Of a DNA stretch of 64,000 nt, positions 54,821 through 64,000 are shown piece by piece (positions within the stretch are counted from its first letter, which is position 1; each line of letters starts with the position of its first letter). The notes beneath the pieces are model-generated. The model did not search any database. It saw nothing but the letters and a program-made list of their open reading frames with translations, and was not told where the DNA came from. This DNA comes from Prosopocoilus inquinatus (Eukaryota > Arthropoda > Insecta > Coleoptera > Lucanidae), in the NCBI GenBank assembly GCA_036172665.1, contig CM069874.1, forward strand, positions 49,768,707 to 49,832,706. The letters run 5' to 3'. Both the position numbers and the translations under genes were made by a program.

Positions 54821-56112
54821 CGTGGGCTGCTGGAAAAGTTTCAGGAAACGGTATGAAAAAACGCATATGAAATTTGGTAAACGGTATCATTGTTTTTCGA
54901 AGCATTCGCCTTTGACGTCAATACACTTTTGCACACGCTCGAACCAATTTCTAAAATACGTTTTCCTCTCTAAAGATGGTACCTCAGAAACCAGTGTCCG
55001 GAATGTTTCAACCGCTGCTTCAGCCGACGAAAATCGCTCACCACGCATTTTATTTTTGATATTTGGGAACAAAAAGAAATCATTAGGTGATAAATCAGGT
55101 GAATGTGGACAATGAGTCATTAATTCAACATTTTTGTTGGACAAAAAAATCAACTCTTTGACGGGCTGAGTAAGAGCTGGCGTTGTCATGATGGAGAATA
55201 ATTCGTCGATTTCGATTGTTTCTTCTTATTTGATCGATGACTTCCGGCAAACAAATTGTAGCATATCAATCAGCATTCACGGTTTTTCGATCCTCTAAAG
55301 CCACGGTTACTACATTTCTAGTTAAACTAAAGAAACAAGCAATCATTTGCTTCGCAGCACTGCATGAACGGACAACTTTTGTTGATTTTGGTTCATTTTG
55401 AAATACCCAAACGGTAGATTGTTGTTTACTTTCTGGCTCGAACGAATAGATCCACGTTTGGTCACTAGTAACGATGTTATAAACTAAATTTGAACAACCT
55501 CCATTGAATTTCTTGAGCATTTCTTCGCACCATTTGACACGACCCTGCTTTTGCGCTTCTGTTAAATTGTGTGGGATCCAACGACTGCAAAGCTTTCGTA
55601 CTTTCAAATGATCATGCAAAATCTGGTGTATTGCTTTCAGGTCAATGCATAAGGATGCTTGAATCTCACGGTATGTCACATGTCGATCTCGCTTAAGCAT
55701 TTCACGCACAGCATCCACATTAGTGGCAACAACAGATGTTGATGGACGACCTTTACGAAATTCGTCACTGAGAGAGGTACGTCACGCTGCAATTCGGCAA
55801 ACCAATTATAAACACTGATCTTCGATAGTGCTTCATCTCCAAAAGCCAAATGAAGCCGATCGAGGCATTGTTTCGGCATTAGACCACATTTCAAATCGTA
55901 AGAAATCATGGCACGAAAATTTTCACGCGAGATTTCCATGTTTACACAAAATTACTTTTTCTCAAATGCTGTATAAACAAAACTAGTTAACTTGGATAGG
56001 AACTGTCAATAGAATTATAGGCGAAAAACGTCAAATTTTTCAAATATGAAGGTTGATAAACGCTAACAATTCTAGACCTTCTAGATTCCAGAAAATTTTC
56101 CAGCAGCCCACG
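54821..56112 (-). mobile_element. Mariner transposon, copy 2
   Basis: TIRs CGTGGGCTGCTGGAAAAGTTT (54821) and the complement of TTTTCCAGCAGCCCACG (56112), both flanked by TA. Same family as 47405-48683, inverted relative to it, and less decayed. Confidence 0.92.
54887..55939 (-). pseudogene. Mariner transposase, copy 2, two frameshifts
   Basis: It starts at 55939 with MEISRENFRAMISYD and the helix-turn-helix DNA-binding region. A base is lost near 55780, the central part reads on (MDAVREMLKRDRHVTYREI...) with the first catalytic aspartate in TSDQTWIY, and the second lies in HDNASSYSA. An extra base in a T run near 55147 shifts the frame again. The C-terminus contains HSPDLSPNDFFLF (third aspartate, DD34D spacing) and ends in GECFEKQ. 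All three catalytic aspartates survive, but no full-length product is possible. Confidence 0.88.
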
Positions 56113-57964
56113 TATTGCAGGTATTTATTTTTATAACATTATTAGAACGTTCAATTCTTTTTAGCAATCTTAGTAGTAGAGTCCTCATAGCGATTTCTGG
56201 CAATGGTTAAAACTATTTGCTAATTTATGCTATTACCATTCATATTTCTAACTTATTCAAAATTAATCACCCATGATTCATTTCTTCTTCTAATTCAAAC
56301 ATTTTGAAAGCAACAAAAGTACTTTTTAAGTATAATAGTTTTCAGTTCAAGGAATTATCGTGCTCCTGAGATTATATCGTATTTAGTCCAACTGTAATTA
56401 TTGCTATTATTGCACTTATTGTTGTGAGATGTGTTGTAACATGTTTTTACATATTCATAAAAAAAATTAGTGAAAAGCTTAAGTAAAGCTTAAAGTAGTG
56501 ACATCCTACGATCGCTTTTTGAATATTTGAATATCCTCGGACAAGTCGTTTCGGTTTGCAGTGGAACTTAGGCGTTACACTTCTGCCACAGACAACAACT
56601 AAAGCAGACGTTCCACCTATATGCACTTTTATGCACCCCATTAAATCGAAAATTGTCTACAACTAAACTAGGTGTCACTGTCGTTAGTTGTAGATACAGT
56701 AAGTCTGTGAAGTAGTCAACAGGTCTTTTATTCTTCTGGTCTACACAACCCACCATTACAGTTCAATTTCCGCCAAGCAATGACGACTTGTTCCGAATAG
56801 GCACGATCACTGTATTTTTGTAGTATTTGTAAACATTACATTTCGCCACAGATTTCACACATCTCGACATTCGCAACCTGAGAACGAGAATCATAAGATT
56901 GTAAATAATTTTAGCAAATTTTGTATAATCATATTTAATGCATACGCTGAAGGAAATTTAAATTGAGTTGCAATTACGTAGAAGTTACAACTTAAAAATA
57001 TACTTCTGCATAATCTACATGTGAGGGTGTGACATAAACAATGATCTGGTATGGGGTGGATGGGATGTAGAGTGAGAGGTATCGCGACGAACATCAGACA
57101 GAGAGAAAACTAGCTTCGATAAGCTGAGTCGGGGCAAAACGTGAAAAAATTCGTTGTTTGCGCGTTTAGTTAGCCAGTTTTTTGGATTTTGTGGGGTCGT
57201 TTTCTCGATTTTAAGTTATATAAAGTGACTTATCAAGTTTTTGTTTATTATTTAACATCCATTGATTTAGCTTCTAGTTTTTACGGGATGTTTTAAATTG
57301 GATTTTGAATGTCATTTTATTAGATTTTATTTAGTTTTATGTGTGTGACTATTTTACTCTAAAAAGATAAGCAGGTTCCTTAATTATTTTTTATTATATT
57401 ATTACTTGTTACGCTGATGATTGCATAAATATGCGACAAAAAGATGTAAATATATCCATCTACAGAGAGGGTATACGCATTTTAAAATTACTTAAAATAT
57501 TGAATATATTTCGTGTTACACGCATGTGCAAATTGTAAAAATAGATAGTCTAATTTAAAATTGGAATATGAACTATAAATTACGAAGTTCATTAAGGCCG
57601 AGTTAAATGAGTGGTCAAATTGCACAAAATGGTCAACTCAACGGTCCGACTAAACCCTCTGACCAATCAGCAATTGAAAAAAGTGATCACGTGATTTGGT
57701 CTGACCACTTCGACCGTTCACTAACCGGAGCCTTCATTTTGACAATTCCCTACCGCTTGCTCGCCATGGCAACGGTGTTTGCAAACGCATTAAGCTTAGT
57801 TCAGATGCATTCCGAATCATAGATAAAAGATGTATTAGATATCAAAGCCAACGTTGTATATGTGGAGCAACAAAATGCGCGCCTCGCGCGGCCTGGGGGA
57901 ATGAAAATAAAAAAGGCGCGTAATTTAAAAATATTTCTGCGTTAACGGTTTAAGTATTGAACAG
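56113..57964. other. Unassigned AT-rich DNA
   Basis: 56495-56520 has a short piece of the 43375 repeat family. 57595-57740 is self-complementary in places (GTGGTCAAATT, GTGGTCTGACCAC) and may be a MITE. No gene supported. Confidence 0.4.
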
Positions 57965-58230
57965 ATAAAAGAGCGACATCCTACATTTTTTGACCTGATA
58001 TTGCAGTAGGATAGACAAACTAAAGCGGATTTGCTCCTAATAAGTCCCCCATGCAAGGCGGCCATGCTTGCTGTCAAAGCATAATGAAAGTTTTAAAAAA
58101 TTTTATTGCAAATCGTTTTTGATTGCAGTGAAAACCTCCAGCAGCTTCTGTACAGCTGTTTCAGCCCTGTTTGGGGCTTCATCAGCAGAGACGTAGCTCG
58201 ACATTCTCACTGCAAACCAAAAACTTTAGG
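57965..58230. repeat. Dispersed repeat family (related to 43375-43735)
   Basis: GACATCCTAC, CCATGCAAGGCGGCCATGCT, then GCAAATCGTTTTTGATTGCA, the CTGTACAGCTGTTTCAGCCC block and TCATCAGCAGAGACGTAGCTC all recur at 43375-43670, in different order and in part inverted. No ends or coding sequence defined. Confidence 0.6.
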
Positions 58231-61200
58231 GCTATTCCCCTGGGCTATTCCAGAAGAATAAACGGACAATTTGTGATTTTCTTTCTACAAATTACGACCA
58301 CGTTTGCTCGGATCGTTTTTCGCTCCGGCGCTTAATAAGGCCGCGCGGCCATGATAGTCGAAAAAGTGCACTCTTCGCTTAGCATTCTCTCTTACCTTAT
58401 TTTTATCACAAATTGTCCTGTTCGTTCGCCTGGGATGGCCGCAAACGAAATTTAAACGTTCAATTAAATAAGAAATCGAATTAATACCTTGGCTTCTGAC
58501 AACCGATTCCAAACTTTTCAAAATCAATAAAAGGTAACCATGATAATTTAAAAATATGCTAAGGATTACAGCTTACTGTAAATACAGTGCTATCACTGCC
58601 ATCCCAGCGACCTGGGGGAATTATAATTGCGTTTAAAGCTGTGGCAATAGACATAAACCCCTGTGATTCCTAATATGCAAAATATTTATTGCGATTTGTT
58701 TTTGATTGTCTAGTTTTTTGCGTATCCGGAGATGCATCTGAACTAAGCTTTCGTTTGCCCCAAACAACGTGGTATCGGCCATTTCTGATCTTTGTTACTC
58801 TTAGGGAATGCTCATATTATCTTTCTCTCTGTAATGTTAAAACTTATTCAAAATGACGCTAGACTCCATCTAACCTTATTACATCATTGGACATAAACGA
58901 CATATGATTGTTTTATTCACGACCTACTAGATTTCACGAGACGACGTCCCTATACGGCCTGGGCAATTTGTTAGTTCAAGTGTTTCTGCGTTGACGCCAC
59001 TTCGCCAAAAACTGGAACCGGATATATATCCGTGACGTCATTTTTGACAGATGTCAGCTTCTTTGACAGTTTCGCGTATATGCTCAGTAAAGTTGTGTTT
59101 CTTTGCTCAGGTTGGCTCAGGTATAGTGTTCTGGCGGTATTGGTAGACACTACTAATTCTACAAATGATTTAATTACGGCCAAATATTAATTTAAGGGTA
59201 AAGTAGTTTGAAATTTTACACGGTGGGTACAAAATAAAAAAATCGTTTTCTTAACTTTCCTTACTCAAACTTCTTTAGTCTTCTTTCTTCTTTGGTTGTT
59301 GTGGCACAAAGAGGAACTCTATAATGTAACGTAAAAATTACTTGCCCTGTTTGACAAATTTATTCTGATCCTGTCTTGCGAAGCTTTATAATGTAATTTC
59401 GTGCATCATTACGTTATTCCTTTCAATAAAAATAATTTAATAATTATAACAAAGTAGTTTTAATTAATTCGCACCGTTGCACTGTCATAAATGTGCATTT
59501 GACGTTTGCGACGTTTAAGTGTCAGAAAACTTCGAAATGTCGACTTTAAATTTATTTTATGTGGGAAATATTTTGCCTCATCTTAAGACAGAATCTTATG
59601 TTCTTTAGCCTTGTTCTTTTTTTATATCAAATGTAATGTTTTAAAATGTTTATTAACGCTTGCCATAAAATTTGGCAGCTTAACTAAAAATTTCCCATCC
59701 CATTAAAGTGTGTACAACAACACTCGATGTTCCCTAGGGTCGATAATAGGCGCTTTCTTTCATTCACAAAATCGTGATCCAAACGTGTTTTGATTCAAAA
59801 GCAGACGTTCTTTTCTACGAATCTCTCTATTTTTAAAACTTGTTTCGATTGAATTATTGTTATTTACAAATAAACTGTCAATCAGAAATTCAAGACAGGC
59901 GTTCTATTGCAACAACTATGAATTTCAGGTCCAAACTATTCGAAACACGATTCAAACTTTTAAGCGAAAGAAAGCAGCTAATGATTACTTTTACACACAT
60001 CTGACAACAATACTAATTAATGTCGTGTGCGTTCAAAATTTCATAATTCGCTTGTTAAATTTCTTGTTTGATTTGGCAATATTGCTTTTTTGGCGTTTAC
60101 AGTCTTATGCAATAATTAATTTCAAACCCCAGGTTAAATGAAAGTGGCTTATTTTGTTGTCATTTGGTCTCACCTTAGAAATTTGGCAAACGAATTTTTC
60201 AACACAGTATTTATAATAATAAAATGCACAATATTCTTATTTATTATTAGTTTATTTCTTCTTTGTAGCTTGCTCGTTCGTTTTGCGTCAATGTTATATT
60301 TATCTTTTTCATATTTAGTTTAAAGAGATTACTAATCAACACAAGAACGATTGATTTCTTTTATTTTTAGCAACGCCTCCAGTATTTTTCTTTATGTTTT
60401 TCAACATCCCAACGCTATAATCTTAGTAAAAGAACACCTTGAATTTCAGAAACCAGTTATTTAGTACTTCAAATATTTTTATATTAATTTTAAATAATTC
60501 TTTAATGTATATATGTACTTTTGAATCACTGGGGAAAATAATTACATAATTCAATATGAATGAAAATATCATCATCTTTCGCTCGGCAATTTTCGTGGCG
60601 CCTTCGGGACTGATAGTGGCTAGACTCTGGTGGGCATATTCTCAATCTCAATCATAGATTACCTCAATTTTAAAACATCCGTGCAGAAGGGGAGGAAGAT
60701 ATTTTTAAGTCCTCCGGTCTTAGTTCTCGGTTGCACTAGCCTCAAAATTAATTTCCGAAGTACAACCAACTAAGTGTATGCCATCTCGCGGTAAAATTTT
60801 AATACATAAATCTGGTGCAAAATTTCTACAGGGCTGACAAGTCTGCTTTAGTTGTTGTCTGTGCTTCTGCTGACGAAGTCCCCCCCTCCCTCCAAATAGG
60901 GATGAAAGAGCTGTACATACAGAGGATGCTCGAGGGATCCACTGCAATCAAAAACGATTTGCAATAAAATCTATAAAACTTAGCGGTAAAATAGCTGTAA
61001 ATTTACTCGGACTCCGAAATACATATTACCGCAATATTTCAGCAGGCGAGGCGAGGCGTTATCTCAAAGTCTCAGGACTTATGTACCTGATGAATCAGGC
61101 CAGTATGAAGAGGGCATTGACTTAACATATTCGAACCATGACCTTCACGTTGGATGAAATAGACGGGACATAATGCAGTCGAGAATAGTGCACGATGAAT

Positions 61201-61561
61201 GAACATCAAACCGTTCTATATCCAAACCAACAAACACGTGCATGCATTTAAAAGGCTCGCAGTTAGTTTTAAGTTCAATGGCACAAACACAAGAATGCGC
61301 GAAGTGCGCCGTTACGACGGAATTTCATTCAGCAGCAGACGCAACAGCAAACGTAGAAGAAATGATTCGTCAAGATAATGTAATCACTTGAAGACTTTAA
61401 ATCAGCTTCGATATTCCAAAAGTTTCAAGCGATAGTTGAATAATGACGTCAGATTTTACTTTACACTTTGAATGAATTAGGCTTGCTTTAAATGAACCCA
61501 TTTACACTTGGCAGCACATTATATGTAGTAGCAAATTGCATGTGAAATCATAAGAAACAAA
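58231..61561. other. Unassigned AT-rich DNA, no gene seen
   Basis: An inverted pair GGACAATTTGTGAT (58264) and ATCACAAATTGTCC (58406) bounds about 155 bp and may mark a MITE. 60925-60970 is a fragment of the 43375 family. Open frames such as 59857-60141 are AT-driven without domains. Confidence 0.4.
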
Positions 61562-62532
61562 ATGTTAGTTTATTCAATTAATCAGTGTGTACAGAAGTTT
61601 CGACAGCAGTTTCCTAATTTTGCTATTACTTATGAACAGCTAGTTAAACATATCCATGCTTGTGTTCTTAAATTTCGTGAAACAGGATCACTTGGTCGTA
61701 AACAAGGAGCGGAGCAGCTAAGAAAAGGACTGCAGCCTGCATTGAAGATGTTCGGGATCGAATGGAACACTCTCCCAAGAAATCTATTGCGAAACTTTCA
61801 CAATAAGTTCAGCTATCAGTGGGAACATGTCACACTATTCTTAAAAAAGACTTAAAGCTTTTTCCATATAAGATTCAAGCAGTCCACGAACTCAGGCCAG
61901 TAGATTTTCACAGAAGAACAGAATATTGTTAGTGGTTTCTTGATAACTTAAACGACGACGACATTCTTGACAAGTGTTTCTTTTCCGATGAGACCTGGTT
62001 TCATCTCTCAGGGTATTTAAATAAACAGAATATGAGAATTTGGTCAGCAGAAAATCCACATGAATTTGTGGAAACTCCATTACATCCATTAAAAATTGGT
62101 GTTTGGCTAGCAGTGTCAAGAAGGCGTATCATCGGACCAATATTTCTTAACGACTCAGTAACTGCTGAAAGATACCGAAATGAGTTATTAGAACCTTTCA
62201 TTAATCAACTACATGATGACAAACTTACAGAAGGGTTTTCTCAGCAAGACAATGCTACTGCCCACACAGCTCACCAAACAATGACTTTCCTGCAGCAGTT
62301 TTTCGATAATCGGATTGTGAATTTTCCTGCAAGGTCTCCGGATCTCACAATTATGGATTACTTCATTTATGCGCACATGAAAAACACAGTTTTTAGAACT
62401 ACGCGTCACACAATCGAAGAACTTCGTGCGGGCATTGCAGATGTGTGTGCTAACATCATCCCCGAACACTTAGCAAACGGGTTTGAAAACATGAAGCGCA
62501 GAGTACGCTTATGTATTCAAGCTGAAGGATGA
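61562..62532 (+). pseudogene. Tc1/mariner-superfamily transposase, broken
   Basis: 61562-61855 resembles the N-terminal helix-turn-helix part (FRQQFPNFAITYEQLVKHIH, then FRETGSLGRK). After stops and frame changes (about 61860-61975) the catalytic region begins: FSDETWFHLSG with the first aspartate (about 61987), ENPHEF, PLKIGVWLAVSRRRIIGPIF, then QQDNATAHTA with the second aspartate and ARSPDLTIMDYF with the third, about 35 residues later. The final 166-codon frame (62032-62532) is intact through RLCIQAEG. Insect elements of this type normally end with a G-x-H-F-x-H-L motif that is cut off here. No terminal repeats were found by eye. Confidence 0.8.
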
Positions 62533-62687
62533 GCATCTACTTTAAACTTTAATGTTATGTTTTTATTTGATGTTATGATCAGTACTGACAGTTAATGACA
62601 ACTGTTTTCTCTAGAATTGTGTCGCCAATTTCATAAAGAAATCACAGGTTACTTCAATGAGGAATTCAATTGAAGGCACGGTATATT

Positions 62688-62803
62688 GTGTTACAAGGGC
62701 AGAAAATGAGCATTAGCAGCCCTTATCTACAAGCTGCCCTCGCTTCGCTTCGCTTGTGCTGCTCTCAACCGCGGAATGCTAATGCGTTTCTGCACGTGTG
62801 ACA
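62688..62803. repeat. Palindromic MITE-like repeat, about 116 bp
   Basis: GGGCAGAAAATGAGCATTAGCA on the left is nearly complementary to TGCTAATGCGTTTCTGCACG on the right. The middle is a CGCTTCGCTTCGCTT run. No clear duplication. Confidence 0.6.
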
Positions 62804-63830
62804 TATAACTGTTTTTCGCCTAGCACTAAACCAAAAATAATAAAAAAATTATAACAAAAATCTTTAATTTTTTAAACAAATTAAAGTTGTACCCATGGTT
62901 GAAATATTTACGAATTCATTTGTTCCTTAACCTTACCTTAAACGCAATTGTGGATAGTAATGCTAGAATTTGTAGGCGTTTGGTGTTTAATGTGGCGTGA
63001 TGATTTTATTCATAGTACCTTTTCTATCATTACTTTGATTGTAAAGGTAATAAATTAACAGAAGCGTTGCTAGTTTCTTCTTGAAAGACCCATGGAATAT
63101 TTGGAAATGTTTATCACTGTTCGAGTTAGCACTCGTTTTCACTTTTTCAAATAGAAAAAACGACTAATTACATTAATTTGCAGTAATCTTATAGTTAGTT
63201 TTTCTGTTTTAGCAGCCCAAGGGCTATGGTTGATATGAGGTATTTTCACGTACGCTGGGTGAAAAAAGTATTTTCCCTGATGTCACAAGCTTTCAAAACC
63301 TGTCGGGGAGGTGTGTTGGCTAGATACTCGTAATTCCGAAGGTTATAACGAAGTCAAACTTCCACTTTTGCGAAAACCTACTTAAAATTCAACTATGAAA
63401 CAAATAAGAAGGTACCTGTATAATAAAGAGCGAGCGTTAAAAAAGTAGCTACGGCAATTGTGATTTAATTAATCGGAAAAGAGTGTTTCGAACGTTTAAT
63501 ATAGGAAGTTCGTTTTATACATTTACCAAAATCTGACAGAGTCAGTCATAAGTGCCCTGAGCCAGACAAGACGATGAAAAGGCTCTCGTAAATTAGAATA
63601 ATTAGTATTCGTCTACTGGAAAGGAAAGAGAATGTACCTACTACACGGAACAAATGAGAATCCGTTCCATCACTGACTCGAAAAATTTGCGCCACTTCGC
63701 TTAGGTCGATCTCCTCCATTAAATTAAAAATGGCAGTCACGACTGGTATCTAGACGGAAAGACATAAAAGTTCCAGACAACTTTATTAGCCGAAAGAACA
63801 AAAAAAGGAAGTCGGTTTAAAATCCTTTCT
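62804..63830. other. Unassigned AT-rich DNA
   Basis: No supported gene. The minus frame 63740-63546 starts MTAIFNLMEEIDLSEVAQIF, which is plausible-looking but unsupported by splice sites or homology. Confidence 0.4.
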
Positions 63831-63893
63831 TTACAAGCGTCTTCGTAAATAAAAATCTACTGGAGTTAGGTCGGGTAATCTAAGAGGCCAAAT
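63831..63893 (-). pseudogene. Transposase fragment around the third catalytic residue
   Basis: 21 minus-strand codons read WPLRLPDLTPVDFYLRRRL before a stop, a degraded form of W-P-x-R-S-P-D-L-T-P-x-D-F. An upstream stop at about 63896 limits it. It is probably the remnant of an element extending past the window edge or decayed. Confidence 0.5.
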
Positions 63894-64000
63894 TCAATGT
63901 TCACCGCACCTTATTAAAGGTTCTTCAAACTTTACAAGGAATTACAAAAGTTCTCATTAATAAAGAAGTGCGTGTCGCAAAAGTTCCCGGAATAATATTT

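Noticed and set aside
57607..57822. 71-codon plus-strand frame
   Set aside because: The DNA is partly palindromic (GTGGTC.../...GACCAC) and looks like a MITE rather than coding sequence.
1..64000. CRISPR arrays, bacterial operons, rRNA or tRNA genes
   Set aside because: No regular spacer arrays and no cloverleaf with A/B boxes were found; the only tRNA-like sequences are primer binding sites of the LTR elements.

Overview
This window looks like AT-rich, repeat-dominated insect (arthropod) nuclear DNA. There are no operons, ribosome binding sites or dense long reading frames. Almost every long reading frame belongs to a retroelement or DNA transposon: an env-bearing errantivirus-type LTR element with a tRNA-Ser primer site and YRYR target duplication, a Ty3/gypsy element with a tRNA-Leu primer site, several non-LTR retrotransposons, mariner-type transposases and many TA-flanked miniature inverted-repeat elements. 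I cannot name the species from sequence alone.

Layout. 1-11,200: three long inverted-repeat elements lie end to end (1397-3403, 3408-3943, 3950-10894), joined by TATA sequences. The third is split by an errantivirus (4936-9488, minus strand), which carries a gag reading frame fused in frame to integrase, with protease, reverse transcriptase and RNase H missing, and a frame-broken env. 11,200-23,900: no host gene seen; many MITEs (PIF/Harbinger-like with 3-bp duplications, a hAT-like one with an 8-bp duplication, several with TA duplications), two AT-rich repeat arrays and a perfect 38-bp palindrome. 23,900-26,500: a decayed RTE-like LINE interrupted by a decayed mariner. 26,800-28,500: two more MITEs and a large inverted repeat. 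29,257-34,701: a young Ty3/gypsy element with about 370-bp LTRs and a 1377-codon gag-pol frame from which the catalytic heart of the reverse transcriptase is missing. 34,850-45,340: three dead non-LTR elements, a transposase fragment and MITEs.

Host sequence. Two segments on the minus strand look like exons of one ordinary gene: 49,490-49,363 and 42,915-42,756. Both have good splice signals, compatible phase (0/0), and the second encodes part of a Ras-association-like domain resembling the Grb7/10/14 family. The intron of about 6.4 kb between them holds a LINE fragment, a long-TIR element and a dead mariner. Downstream exons were not found and probably lie below coordinate 1 or among the unexplained stretches.

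45,470-63,900: a long-TIR palindromic element, two inverted copies of the same mariner (47,405-48,683 and 54,821-56,112), more MITEs and dispersed repeats, and Tc1/mariner-type transposase pseudogenes at 61,562-62,532 and 63,831-63,893. All functional statements rest on visible motifs and family knowledge; no database search was possible.
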